Assembly (NCBI GenBank): GCA_028291515.1
Contig: JAQGHU010000029.1
Location: 1 to 46,861, forward strand
Direction of reading: 5' to 3'
DNA: 46,861 nucleotides
From: Schlesneria sp.
GTDB taxonomy: Bacteria > Planctomycetota > Planctomycetia > Planctomycetales > Planctomycetaceae
The notes under the pieces are model-generated. The model was not told the DNA's origin. It ran no database searches and saw nothing but the letters and a program-made list of their open reading frames with translations. This document shows, in pieces, positions 1-9,100 of the stretch. The translations under genes were made by a program, and so were the position numbers. Every line of letters begins with the position of its first letter. Within the stretch, counting starts at the first letter, position 1.

Positions 1-24
1 TTGCTTTCGTCCATTGAACATGTG

Positions 25-726
25 TCACGGTTTCTCTCCCTTAGCATCGACCGGATTCGCGGTCGTCTTTTTGGGCTTGGCTTTCGCGGCGGGCTTGGTC
101 GCGGGCAACGTCTTTCTCAAATCCACAAACTGCTTCTCAACGATGCTGTCTGCTTTTGAGGTCATCTCTTCAATCTGCGAATCAAGCTTGTTGACTCGTC
201 CCTGCATCCGATCTCGTTCGGTTCGCTGGGACGCGATGCGGAATTCCAATCGCTCCCGCAGCGCATGACGTAGATCGGTCTCGACGGCCGGGTCTGAATA
301 CATCGATAGTCGGGCGGCCAGCAGGCGGATGCGCGATGTCATCTTCCATTCGGCCAGTTCAATTTCATATCGTTCGGGAGACTTCCCTTTGATCTTGGCC
401 AACTGATCGACGGCTCGATCCAACTCGACTAATGCTGCCTGATATTCCTTCGGAGCGTTTCGCTTCAGGCCTTCCAGCAACGAGGCGAGTTCCGGATGGT
501 TTTCCTGCGCAAACGCGATGGCGGCCACTTCACGTTCGGGGGTCACGACTACAACTGGAGGCTTGGCGGCGACCTTCTCAACCTTGGCAGCGGCCCGCGG
601 TCGTTCTTTGGTAGCTTTCTCCGTCTTGTCATCAGCGCGACCAGAGGAAACGCTTATGAAGCTGGTGGCGATGGCTATTACGGGGATGGCCAACCAGGAC
701 AACGTGTTCGTTTGGTGCAGTTTCAT
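25..726 (-). CDS. Exported coiled-coil protein of unknown function, third gene of the ECF sigma operon
   Basis: A 233-residue protein of unknown function. The N-terminus has a hydrophobic segment (about residues 9-26) followed by SSGRADD, which resembles a signal peptide, so the product is probably periplasmic. The middle (about 55-205) is strongly helical and charged, with heptad-like patterns typical of a coiled coil. The C-terminal tail is rich in Lys, Ala and Pro. The start is set at ATG 726 because AGGAGAAC lies at the right distance upstream; the open frame runs further to 804 but would then include a part of the preceding gene. Only 2 bases separate it from the anti-sigma-like gene, so the two are probably co-transcribed. 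The family and target are not recognised; a role in envelope stress sensing is an inference from the neighbours. Confidence 0.75.
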   Translation of the reverse strand: MKLHQTNTLSWLAIPVIAIATSFISVSSGRADDKTEKATKERPRAAAKVEKVAAKPPVVVVTPEREVAAIAFAQENHPELASLLEGLKRNAPKEYQAALVELDRAVDQLAKIKGKSPERYEIELAEWKMTSRIRLLAARLSMYSDPAVETDLRHALRERLEFRIASQRTERDRMQGRVNKLDSQIEEMTSKADSIVEKQFVDLRKTLPATKPAAKAKPKKTTANPVDAKGEKP

Positions 727-728
727 CG

Positions 729-1253
729 TTAGTTCTCCTGCACCTGATCGGACGGAGCATTGATGGCGTGGCCCGCTTCGATCGAGACCGCAGCCAGCAT
801 CCAACTGGGGACAGCCACATCGGCCGCATCATCCATGATGTCGTCCACATCATCTGAGTCGTCATCGCTGGAGTCCGATCCCGATCGCCAGAGCGAAACC
901 AGTTCGGCTGCTTGCGGACTATCGTTTGCCACGCGACCGTCGGTCGGAGATTTGACTGGGATGCGTACGACCAGCAACAACGCCATTGCCATGGCAGTTG
1001 CTGTTGCGACCACGGCTGACCACGAACGACCGGGTGTCAGTCGGTTGGAATCGCGTCGAATGGAGATGGATGAGCTATTAGCCTCAATGGCGGCGTGTGC
1101 TGTCAGCATGAGGCGGCTGGCGGCGGTCACGGCCTCGCAGAGATCCACGTCCGATGGAAGTCGCTCTTCAAAGGCGTTTCGTTCAGTATCGGAAAGCTCG
1201 CCGAGCACGTACTGCATGGCCAGCCAATCTCGATCATTACTATCAACCGACAT
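729..1253 (-). CDS. Membrane-anchored anti-sigma-factor-like protein
   Basis: A 174-residue protein that starts with a short cytoplasmic region beginning MSVDSNDRDWLAMQYVLGEL, a pattern of anti-sigma factors that count residues from the N-terminus (a 'YVLGELS..E...FEERL' segment). It is followed by one membrane segment (about residues 80-100) and a very acidic Ser/Asp-rich stretch. It lacks the classical HxxxCxxC zinc motif; a single Cys occurs in DLCEAV. It lies directly downstream of an ECF sigma gene, the standard place for its inhibitor. An earlier ATG at 1280 would overlap the end of the sigma gene; 1253 was chosen because the conserved segment begins there. Sigma inhibition is inferred from context and architecture. 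Confidence 0.65.
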   Translation of the reverse strand: MSVDSNDRDWLAMQYVLGELSDTERNAFEERLPSDVDLCEAVTAASRLMLTAHAAIEANSSSISIRRDSNRLTPGRSWSAVVATATAMAMALLLVVRIPVKSPTDGRVANDSPQAAELVSLWRSGSDSSDDDSDDVDDIMDDAADVAVPSWMLAAVSIEAGHAINAPSDQVQEN

Positions 1254-1267
1254 GGACCACCGACCTC

Positions 1268-1813
1268 TCAACCAAACCACATTTGTAACTTCTGGATTGC
1301 CAGCCGCATTCGCGTGAGGACCGTCCCGAGCGGGAGATTCTGTTCAGCGGCAATCTGAGCAAACGTTTTGTCTTCCTGAATTCGCTGCCTGACCACCAAT
1401 TGTTGTTCCGTCGGTAGGTCCTGCAGCAGCCGCTTTAACTTCTCGATCTCTTCTGTTCGCACCAGTGACTGCACTGGCAGCTCGATATTTGCTTGATCAG
1501 CCGTCGCGGCCGTGTTCCGATGTAACTTGTCTCGTTGTGATTCTTTTCGTCGCCACGCCAAGGCTTCGTTGAAACCGACTTTGAAGAGCCAACCGCGAGT
1601 CGTTTCCTCTTTTGCCTCGTGCCCGGATTCGAGTAAACGCTGAAACGTGGCCTGGCAAACGTCCTGAGCCGCGTCGCTGTTCTTGAGTACTCCGGTCAAA
1701 AACAATTGCAGATCTCGACCATGCAGCAGGTACAAAGCGCGGACGGCATCTGCCGACAGCCGCTCTGGTGAGCCCGGCTGTCCCGAGTGGGTCGGGTCGC
1801 CGTCGTCACTCAC
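1268..1813 (-). CDS. RNA polymerase sigma factor, ECF subfamily
   Basis: A 181-residue ECF sigma factor. Region 2 is visible in the N-terminal half (DVCQATFQRL, then TRGWLFKVGFNEAL followed by a basic stretch WRRKESQRDK). Region 4 is visible at the C-terminus as a helix-turn-helix (FAQIAAEQNLPLGTVLTRM). It directs RNA polymerase to a dedicated promoter set, normally under control of the anti-sigma gene just downstream. The frame is open to a TTG at 1852, but AGGAGGG lies just upstream of TTG 1825 and GTG 1813 of the same frame. GTG 1813 has the best spacing (7 bases) and is taken as the start; this is a judgement. The regulon cannot be read from the window. Confidence 0.88.
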   Translation of the reverse strand: MSDDGDPTHSGQPGSPERLSADAVRALYLLHGRDLQLFLTGVLKNSDAAQDVCQATFQRLLESGHEAKEETTRGWLFKVGFNEALAWRRKESQRDKLHRNTAATADQANIELPVQSLVRTEEIEKLKRLLQDLPTEQQLVVRQRIQEDKTFAQIAAEQNLPLGTVLTRMRLAIQKLQMWFG

Positions 1814-1901
1814 CAACGTTCCCTCCTGCGTGGGTTGCTGATCGTGTTGCAAGAAGAACGATGCTGCAGCCGTCGCGATTATTCTTTGAAATCCGGTAGC
1901 C

Positions 1902-1944
1902 GAAAAAAGAAAAAGCCCCGGATCTGTGTAAAGATCTTCGGGGC
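1902..1944 (-). terminator. Rho-independent terminator downstream of mscL
   Basis: The stem GCCCCG (1915-1920) pairs with CGGGGC (1939-1944) and is extended inward by GATCT/AGATC with a one-base bulge. On the minus strand the hairpin is followed by a run of about 12 mostly T bases (A-rich on the plus strand at 1902-1914). This is the expected position for termination of mscL, which stops at 1977. Confidence 0.8.
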
Positions 1945-1976
1945 AATCATTTCCGTCGACGAACCGAATCGCAAGC

Positions 1977-2405
1977 CTAGGGGGCAGTCCCCTCGATCGG
2001 GCCTTGTTGTTGCTTGAGCAGATCGCGAATTTCCGTGAGTAACTTTTCAGAAGCGGTCAACGGCGGCGGCGTCGGATCTGGCTTTCGTGACAGGGCATTC
2101 ATCCCCTTGACGACCAGGAAGATACAGATCGCAATGATTAGAAAATCGAACGTCGTTTGAAGGAACGCACCGTAGTTGATCGTGGCGGGTTGAAGCTTGT
2201 CATTCAGCAACTTGACCGGCGGAAGCTCGACATGGAGATCTTTAAAGTTGACGCCGCCAATCACATACCCGATGGGGGGCATGATGATATCTGCGACCAG
2301 CGACGTCACGATCTTGCCAAAAGCGGCTCCCATGATCACGCCGACGGCCAGATCGACGACATTTCCGCGCTGAACGAACTGCCGGAACTCTTGCACGATT
2401 TTCAT
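1977..2405 (-). CDS. mscL: Large-conductance mechanosensitive channel MscL
   Basis: A 142-residue protein matching MscL over its whole length. The N-terminal amphipathic helix and first membrane helix carry the family signature (FVQRGNVVDLAVGVIMGAAF, then GKIVTSLVADIIMPPIG). A periplasmic loop follows, then a second membrane helix (FLIIAICIFLVVKGMN) and a charged C-terminal helical bundle (LLTEIRDLLKQQ). MscL is a homopentameric inner-membrane channel that opens under membrane tension to release solutes on hypo-osmotic shock. GAGGGG precedes the start. It appears monocistronic, with a candidate promoter at 2471-2499 and a clear terminator at 1902-1944. Confidence 0.97.
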   Translation of the reverse strand: MKIVQEFRQFVQRGNVVDLAVGVIMGAAFGKIVTSLVADIIMPPIGYVIGGVNFKDLHVELPPVKLLNDKLQPATINYGAFLQTTFDFLIIAICIFLVVKGMNALSRKPDPTPPPLTASEKLLTEIRDLLKQQQGPIEGTAP

Positions 2406-2470
2406 GACAACCGCCCCTCTGTAGAAATGAAGTCGATTGCGCCGCGAGCACGGCTGGGTCGATGCGACAA

Positions 2471-2499
2471 TGAATAACCTGCAATCGTCGCAGTGACAA
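2471..2499 (-). promoter_or_regulatory. Candidate sigma-70-type promoter of mscL
   Basis: On the minus strand, TTGTCA (2499-2494) and TATTCA (2476-2471) are separated by 17 bases, about 65 bases before the mscL start. The -35 box overlaps one arm of a 7-bp hairpin (GTGACAA/TTGTCAC, 2493-2511) that abuts the stop of the upstream gene, so it could also end that transcript. This is a pattern match only. Confidence 0.4.
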
Positions 2500-2510
2500 G
2501 TCTTTTGTCA

Positions 2511-3908
2511 CTAACGGGAATGTGGTTCTTTGCCGCTCGCAGTCAGGGGGCGACTCGTCGAGGGGAACGACTGCAGCAACTGACGCCATTGCTCGATGTC
2601 GCGCAGCTCTTTTTCGGAGTCGACGTTGGATAGCTCCAAGAACCCCTGCACGATCAAGCCACGACCGTCTTTCTCCGGTTCACCGATCTCGGCACTGCCT
2701 GATCCCGCGGTGGGGACCAGTAGCGTGCTGCCAACTGGACGCAGCCGCGCGGGATTTGGGAATCTGGCGATCTTGATTTGTCCAATCGCTTCGGCTGCGA
2801 CGTTGGCGTTTCGGAATGCCGAGACGGCACCGCCGGCCGAAATCTGGACTTCAATGCAATTGGCAGGGATCGTGACCACCGGTTCCAGCAAAAGTGATCC
2901 TTCGGGCAATGCCAGGCAAATCCGGCGCTGACCATCCAACGTCAATGAGCCGCAACGGGTATAGACGAGCTTATCGTTACGAGTTGCGATGAAGAATCCA
3001 TCTCCCTGGATAGCGAGATCCAAGTCATTGCCGGTGTTCTCTTCGACTCCTTCACTCATATCCAGCAGAATCTCACTAAGTTGGCATCCTTGGACGGGGA
3101 GCAGATTCAGGGGGGTTGGTTCGGCAACATCGGACCTTCGCTCTGCCGCGTCATGCCAACCTTCTTCGTAGGCGTCGACAAGATTAATGCGTAGCCGCTT
3201 GTACCCAGGAGTCGTTGAATTGGCGATGTTGTGTCTGGCCAGCGTGCTGGCCTGGTCCAATGCCGTCATCGTCGGAACCCAATCGGGCAGTGTCTGACGT
3301 CGCGTTTGCGAGGCGGGCTCGGCTGGCAATTCCGCGATTCTTGGAGCTGCGACCGCCGGGGCATCTTGCTTATGCAGGGCCCGTGGCAGAGATCGAAGCT
3401 GCTTCCGCACTTGCAGCAGATCGCGCACCACGCCGGCTGGCAGGGTCTTCAACTCGTCGAACCAGATATCGCGTTCTTCGCGTGATGATTCTGATAACTC
3501 GTCTTCGATGACACTTCGGACGGCCTGATGTTCAAAACTGGCTTTGCCGTGAGGCTCGTCGGAAGGTTCGTTTTCTTCGATGGGGACCGCTTCTTGAGGT
3601 AGCGGAACTGGCTTGGGGATGGATTGCCCGTTGGCGTCGTCCGTTTCCACAGATTGTAGTGCGAGGGTCAGTAGTCCTTTTGGCCGCGTCAGTTCCAGAT
3701 CTTCGAGTGATCGTGGAATGGGGGACGCTTTGCCATCGTCAGGGATTGCCGATGGGGCATCGAAAATCAATGCTCCGGGATACGGCTCCGCCGCTGTCGT
3801 CAATCGCTGGGCGCGATCTTCGAAATGGCGATGTACAGCAATGTTCGCGACGACCGATGCCAGAACGGCCAGCGAAACAACGGTCCCCGTATTCCGGGTC
3901 CAGCCCAT
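2511..3908 (-). CDS. Membrane-anchored FlgG-like (flagellar rod/hook family) protein
   Basis: A 465-residue protein. The N-terminus has an uncleaved-looking membrane segment (about residues 8-26), then about 180 residues of acidic, Pro-rich low-complexity sequence. From about residue 209 the sequence is recognisably of the flagellar rod/hook family. It has the N-terminal helix motif HNIANSTTPGYKR (227-239; compare ANNLANxxTxGFK in FlgG), the body motif DLAIQGDGFF (297-306) and LELSNVD (424-430). In FlgG the last motif leads into a long C-terminal helix that builds the rod; here only about 35 divergent residues follow. Ordinary FlgG has no membrane anchor and no long N-terminal extension. No other flagellar gene is nearby. 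GGGAGT precedes ATG 3908. Family membership is clear; a role in the flagellum itself is doubtful. Confidence 0.8.
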   Translation of the reverse strand: MGWTRNTGTVVSLAVLASVVANIAVHRHFEDRAQRLTTAAEPYPGALIFDAPSAIPDDGKASPIPRSLEDLELTRPKGLLTLALQSVETDDANGQSIPKPVPLPQEAVPIEENEPSDEPHGKASFEHQAVRSVIEDELSESSREERDIWFDELKTLPAGVVRDLLQVRKQLRSLPRALHKQDAPAVAAPRIAELPAEPASQTRRQTLPDWVPTMTALDQASTLARHNIANSTTPGYKRLRINLVDAYEEGWHDAAERRSDVAEPTPLNLLPVQGCQLSEILLDMSEGVEENTGNDLDLAIQGDGFFIATRNDKLVYTRCGSLTLDGQRRICLALPEGSLLLEPVVTIPANCIEVQISAGGAVSAFRNANVAAEAIGQIKIARFPNPARLRPVGSTLLVPTAGSGSAEIGEPEKDGRGLIVQGFLELSNVDSEKELRDIEQWRQLLQSFPSTSRPLTASGKEPHSR

Positions 3909-4060
3909 CGTCGACTCCCTTCGACGCCAATAATCAAGCAGTCATCTCAACTGCCGCCATTCTTCGATTTGACAGATTGACGGTCCGAAACAGTAGTCGA
4001 AATTGGCAGGTTCGGCAAGACGCAGTCTTACGTCCGATTATTAACGGACTTCCCGCCTCC

Positions 4061-4195
4061 GTCATTCCCGCGCAGGCGGGAATCCAGTCTTTCCGCACCA
4101 ATTTTCACCCACTCTGAAGATCGGCCGACGGATTCGTCGTCCCGAGATCAATTCTGCCCGTTCATTCGCTGGATTCCCGCCTCCGCGGGAATGAC
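4061..4195. repeat. 135-bp element with 27-bp inverted terminal repeats
   Basis: The left arm at 4061-4087 and the right arm at 4169-4195 are reverse complements of each other with one mismatch in 27 bases. Each arm is itself a short palindrome (ATTCCCGC, 4-base loop, GCGGGAAT). The inside (4088-4168) has no open frame of note. This arrangement suggests a miniature inverted-repeat element or a REP-like doublet. It fills most of the gap between the FlgG-like gene and the terminator of the Cys-rich gene. Confidence 0.7.
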
Positions 4196-4213
4196 GAGGG
4201 AGTTGGCGTCAGT

Positions 4214-4267
4214 AAAAGAAAAAAGCCGGCTCTCCACACACAAAGCGCTGTGGCGAAGAGTCCGGCT
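4214..4267 (-). terminator. Rho-independent terminator of the Cys-rich exported protein gene
   Basis: On the minus strand the stem AGCCGG-type arms (plus strand 4224-4232 and 4257-4267, one bulge) close a loop that itself contains a CCAC/GTGG pairing. It is followed by a T-rich run (plus-strand A-run 4214-4224). It lies 18 bases after the stop at 4285. Confidence 0.75.
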
Positions 4268-4284
4268 TGAATCAATGTCTCGAA

Positions 4285-4686
4285 TTAGTAGTTGCCTAAC
4301 GCTTTACGATCGCCGCGGAACTGAAAGCTGGACGGCGTTCGTTGATAGGATTGCGGAGCCACCGGAAAACCAGTCACTTGGCTGTTCGCGATGGGGGCCG
4401 CGGCAGGTTCATAGGAGTAGCTTTGGTACGTATTCGCGCTGGTCGTCTGTTGCGGTGGCGGTGGTGCCGTGTTCGGATCGGTCACCTGTCCGGAGCCATT
4501 GTAATTCGGCGCGACGGCATTGCAGCCATTCGAACACGAGTTACATGTCGACGCACACGTATTGCAGGCGGATGCGCACCCACAATTTTGCTGAGCACGA
4601 CAACATCGTCGACCCGCCTGAACGTTGTCAGCTGTGAAACTCAATCCAACCATTGCCAATGCGGCAACCAACAAAGGCTTCATCAT
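4285..4686 (-). CDS. Small exported Cys-rich protein, unknown function
   Basis: A 133-residue protein with a clear signal peptide (MMKPLLVAALAMVGLSFTA, cleavage near VQAG). The mature N-terminus holds twelve Cys within about 32 residues in patterns such as CCRAQQNCGC, CNTC and CNSC. The rest is a Pro/Gln/Ser/Tyr-rich, probably disordered tail ending GNY. Such short Cys-rich exported proteins are frequent in planctomycete genomes, where envelope proteins can be cross-linked through cystine; a structural envelope role is an inference. The start is at one of two adjacent ATGs (4686 or 4683), with AAAGGA upstream. It is transcribed alone and followed by a strong terminator. Confidence 0.75.
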   Translation of the reverse strand: MMKPLLVAALAMVGLSFTADNVQAGRRCCRAQQNCGCASACNTCASTCNSCSNGCNAVAPNYNGSGQVTDPNTAPPPPQQTTSANTYQSYSYEPAAAPIANSQVTGFPVAPQSYQRTPSSFQFRGDRKALGNY

Positions 4687-4874
4687 GATGCAGTTCCTTT
4701 AATCCACGGTTGAGCACAAACGAAACATATGGACCGCTGTCCAAAGCGTAGCGCGCCTCAAGCGTTCTGGCAACAACATTTCCAGATCTTAAGCCTGGAG
4801 AGGCCAAAGCGATGCCACTGTCAGAAGTGGTGAATGACACCTGGTGGAGTTGATCAGCTCAATGACTGGTCTGT

Positions 4875-5795
4875 TCATTCGAGCATTGAGGCCACCGCTG
4901 GCACCTTGCCGACTTGAATCGGCAGGCTGACAAATGAGACTGACTGAGGCTGCTTCACCCAGTCGTTCCATTCTTGCTGCAAGGCGGTCACGCCGTTGAG
5001 CGAGTAGTGATTCTTCAAGGCCTGGTCGTGTCCAATCCGAATCGACTCTTCGATGAAATCCGCAAATTTCGCGGGGGTCGACTTGCGAACGAGCAGCGAC
5101 GACAATGCGAGGCTCTGCCCGTAGAACGCATCGCGAAGATGCGGGGCAGGCATTCCCTTCGCGGCGACGAGATCACTGATCTTGAAGGTAGCCCTTGTCG
5201 TCAACACGCTTTGAAAATTCTCAAGTCGCTCGCGGTGCTTGTCGGCAGATTCGCTGAGCATAGCGATTCCTTCATCAGCCCAGCGGGGTAACGTATGACC
5301 GCCGAAACGCTCGCCCAGGACTACGTGAGTTAGTTCGTGAGGCAAGGCGGCGTTCGACCAGTCGCTCGCATCGGCTCGGACATCGATGCGACGATAGACC
5401 GTTCGACCCTGATCGAAATTCATGGAGGTTGAGCCGACAGAGGCATCGCCGGGACGCCGCAGTGTCTGGTTGTAGGCGGCCTGGTTCGCATGCACGTAAA
5501 CTTCACACTTCGGCGTCCAATCAGTTCGATCGGCCTCTATAATCCAAGAGGCTCGTAGACGTGAACGCCAAGTTTCGCAGCTTTCGGTGAGTTGTCGGGC
5601 TTCCGTTTCGGGAAACTGACACCAGCAACGGAAATTCGGCGACTCAACGATCTTCCACGCGCCCGATGTCTTCAGCGTGAGTGGGATGGGCTGTGATCGA
5701 GATGAGTTTTCAACGGGGGATTCCGCCAACGCCGACCCGAAGGAAAACAGTCCAAACAGACTGAACCAACAGGTCAGATGGGTCATCCACTTCAT
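4875..5795 (-). CDS. Exported zinc metallopeptidase (gluzincin-like, HExxH)
   Basis: A 306-residue protein with an N-terminal signal peptide (hydrophobic segment about residues 5-24, cleavage near ALAES). The catalytic motif HELTH is at residues 153-157, and a probable third zinc ligand is E175 in RWADEGIAML. This spacing and context are typical of the peptidase MA/DUF1570-like families found in Planctomycetes. The N-terminal 130 residues contain paired Cys and a stretch starting WKIVESPNFRCWC that resembles the prodomain-like region of those families. The start is at ATG 5795, preceded by AAGGAG. The open frame continues far upstream to 6491, but that part is antisense to the next gene and has no RBS. 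The substrate is unknown. Confidence 0.8.
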   Translation of the reverse strand: MKWMTHLTCWFSLFGLFSFGSALAESPVENSSRSQPIPLTLKTSGAWKIVESPNFRCWCQFPETEARQLTESCETWRSRLRASWIIEADRTDWTPKCEVYVHANQAAYNQTLRRPGDASVGSTSMNFDQGRTVYRRIDVRADASDWSNAALPHELTHVVLGERFGGHTLPRWADEGIAMLSESADKHRERLENFQSVLTTRATFKISDLVAAKGMPAPHLRDAFYGQSLALSSLLVRKSTPAKFADFIEESIRIGHDQALKNHYSLNGVTALQQEWNDWVKQPQSVSFVSLPIQVGKVPAVASMLE

Positions 5796-6117
5796 CTCAA
5801 GCTCCTTGCCAAATACAAATCGGCCGTTGTCGCTCATATCGGAAATGCCGTGCCGCAGACGTTTGCGACGGTTGCGTTTGCCGCAACTCCAATAAGAGGC
5901 ATGGATTGTGAAGGAGTGTCGGGGATGAGTTGGCGGTGATGCCCTCCTCCATTGTTGCCTGCACGTTTGGCTCTCATGCTTGGTTCTTAAGCCACACCGC
6001 TTCGTAGAAGAACGGAAAGTGACCTTGTTTCCGCCGCCCCAAGCCCTGTTGCGACAAGCCGAAGAGACCGGTAGCCTAGGTGAATCGACTCTTGTTGATT
6101 GGTGGCGGAGGTTGCTG
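5796..6117. other. Divergent intergenic region (322 bases)
   Basis: The region lies between the divergently transcribed metallopeptidase and the DUF1549/DUF1553 gene and should hold both promoters. No convincing -35/-10 pair, repeat, terminator or RNA gene was recognised. Confidence 0.5.
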
Positions 6118-9100
6118 ATGCGAAGACCAATTCGAACGTCAATTGTCCGCTGCCTGACGGCGATGATCGCGATGACCTCGATCGCGGTCGCAGCCGATGT
6201 TCCGTTAGGCCAATTCGAGAAGTCGATCGCCCCGTTGCTAATGTCCAAATGCCTGGCTTGCCATTCGGGTGACGAGGCCAAAGGGGGCTTGGATCTGATT
6301 TCTGCCGAGAAGCTGCGGGCAGGCGGTGAAAGTGGTGCGGGTATCGTTCCTGGCAAGCCGGACGACAGTCCGATCTGGCAGCGCATTTCGGCCGATGAAA
6401 TGCCCCCCAAGCATCCGCTATCGGATAAGGAGAAGGCGACTCTCAAGTCTTGGATCGAAGCCGGTGCCATCTGGACCGGTGGGGATCTCAATCCCCTGAA
6501 GGTGTCAACCGAGCAGCGTGCCGGTTACGACTGGTGGTCGCTGCAACCCCTGTCAAAGGTGGTCTGCCCCACTGTTCGCGATGTGTCGCAAGTCCGCGAA
6601 CCGATCGATTCCTTCATCGTCGCTCAACTGAATGCGCGCGGATTCGATCCCGCCCGCCCTGCGGATCCCCGAGTCCTCATTCGTCGCGTCACATTCGATC
6701 TGCTTGGCCTTCCCCCTGCCCCGGAAGAGATCAGCGAGTTTCTCGCCGATGATCGTCCCGATGCCTATGAACGCCTGATCGATCGGTTGTTGGCGTCACC
6801 TCATTATGGCGAGCGGTGGGCGCGGCACTGGCTGGATATCGTTCGCTTCGGCGAGAGCAATGGGTTCGAACGCGATCTGCCGCGCCCGAATGCCTGGCCC
6901 TATCGTGACTGGGTGCTGCAAGCCCTGAATCGGGACATGCCGTACGACGAGTTTGTCCGCTGGCAGTTGGCGGGTGACATCATCGCTCCCAATAGCGTGG
7001 CTGCGATGCAGGCGGTCGGATTCCTTGTCGCTGGACCGCATGACACTGTCGTGCCCGTCGTCGATCGCATGCGCGCGACCATGCGGCAGGATGAACTGGA
7101 AGATACGATCGGTGTCGTCGGGCAAACGTTTCTGGGGCTGACAGTGAACTGTGCCCGTTGCCATGATCACAAGTTTGATCCCATCACCGCCAAAGAGTAC
7201 TACCAGATCGCATCTGCCTTGGCCGGCGCGGATCACGGCGAGCGCGAGTTCACTCCACCTGAAACCACACGGCAATTAGCGGTCTGGCAAGCTCGAATCG
7301 ACCTGCTCACTAAGCAACTGCAGGAACAGGATTCGCCGATCCGCGAGAAAATCTTAGCGGAACGGAGTCGCACACCGGGGGATGTTCCATCACCCAATAT
7401 TCCCGTTCCGATCGCCGCATGGGATTTTACTCGTGATGCGAAAGACCAGGTCGGTCGGATGCATGCGCGATTGGTGGGGACGGCGAAGCTGGAACGCGAG
7501 GGACTGGTTGTCGACGGCAATTCATTCGCGATGACGGCCCCTTTGGAAAAAGATCTTGCCGAAAAGACGCTGCAGGTCCGAGTACGGTTGCAGTCGCTGC
7601 AGCAATCAGGCGGTGGGGCGATCAGCTTGCAAACAGTCGACGGACAGACATTTGATGCGATCGTCTTTGGCGAGCTGGAACCAAATCGTTGGATGCCGGG
7701 CAGCACCGGTTTTCAACGAACGGCGTCGTACGGTGGGACGGCTGAAGAACAAGCTGACAAGCAGTTTATCACGATCACGCAGGTTCATCGCGACGATGGG
7801 ACGATCGTTTGCTACCGCAATGGCCAGCCTTATGGCAAACCCGTTCGCAAGGACCAGGCGGTCCGCTACGGCTCCGGGAAGGCCCAGATCGTGTTTGGGC
7901 TGCGTCATGGGATTGATGCCGGTGGCAACCGCATGCTGAATGGCACAATCGCCAGTGCCCGATTATATGACCGAGCGTTGTCTGCGGAAGAAGTGGCCGC
8001 CAGCGCCGATTCCACGAACACCTATATCACCGAAACCGAGATCGCATCCAAGTTGTCTCCTGATCAACGCGTCGCGCGAACGTCGCAGCAGAACGAACTG
8101 ACCGATTTGCGATTGAAGCATGCACAAGTCACGAAAGCGGGGCCGCTGAAGATCTACTCGGCGATTGCGACTCAACCTCCCGCGATGAAGATTCATAAAC
8201 GCGGCAGTGTCAGTTTGCTCGGTGACGAAGTGGCTGCCGCCGGATTGGTTGCCTTACAAGGAGTCGACCCGAATTTCGGCTTGAAGCCTGATGCCATTGA
8301 ATCGCATCGTCGACTGAAGCTGGCCAACTGGATCACCGACGCCAATAACCCGTTGTTTGCGCGAGTGCTAACGAACCGTCTGTGGCACTATCACTTCGGG
8401 GCCGGGCTGATCGAGACCCCGAGCGATCTGGGTTTCAACGGGGGCAAGCCGAGCCATCCTGAACTACTCGAATGGCTCGCTGGAGAGTTCGCCGCGGCTG
8501 ACGGTCCCCGGCGCTTCTCGATCAAACGCCTGCATCGGTTGATGGTGAGTTCGGCGACCTATCGACAATCGTCACAATTGAATCCGCAGGCGTCCGCCGT
8601 TGACGCGGGCAATCGATTACTGTGGCGAATGAACCCACATCGATTGGAGGCCGAATCGGTCCGCGATGCGATCCTGTGTGTGGCGGGGCAGCTCAATACG
8701 GAGCTTGGTGGCAAAGGCTATGCAGACGTGAATTCGTACTTCTTCAAAGGGACGCAGTTTTACGATCCGATCGATCCCCCTGGCTTCGCCAACAATCGTC
8801 GCACGCTCTATCGCATGTGGGCTCGCGGAGGCCGCAGCCCGTTCCTCGACACGTTTGATTGCCCCGATCCGTCGACAACCACACCGCGGCGATCCGCCAC
8901 CGTCACGCCACTGCAAGCATTATCACTCTTGAATCATTCCTTCAGCCTGCGAATGGCTGAGCAGTTCGCTCAGCGACTGAAGGCCGATGTTGGCGATACA
9001 TCTGCCGATCAGATTCGTCGAGCCTACCTGTTGTTATTCGGACGCGAAGCGACGGTTGACGAAGTGACGTTCAGTCAGACCTTCGTCCAGCGGCGCGGAT

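Noticed and set aside
5796-6491. Upstream extension of the metallopeptidase frame
   Set aside because: It is antisense to the DUF1549/DUF1553 gene, while the signal peptide and AAGGAG support a start at 5795.
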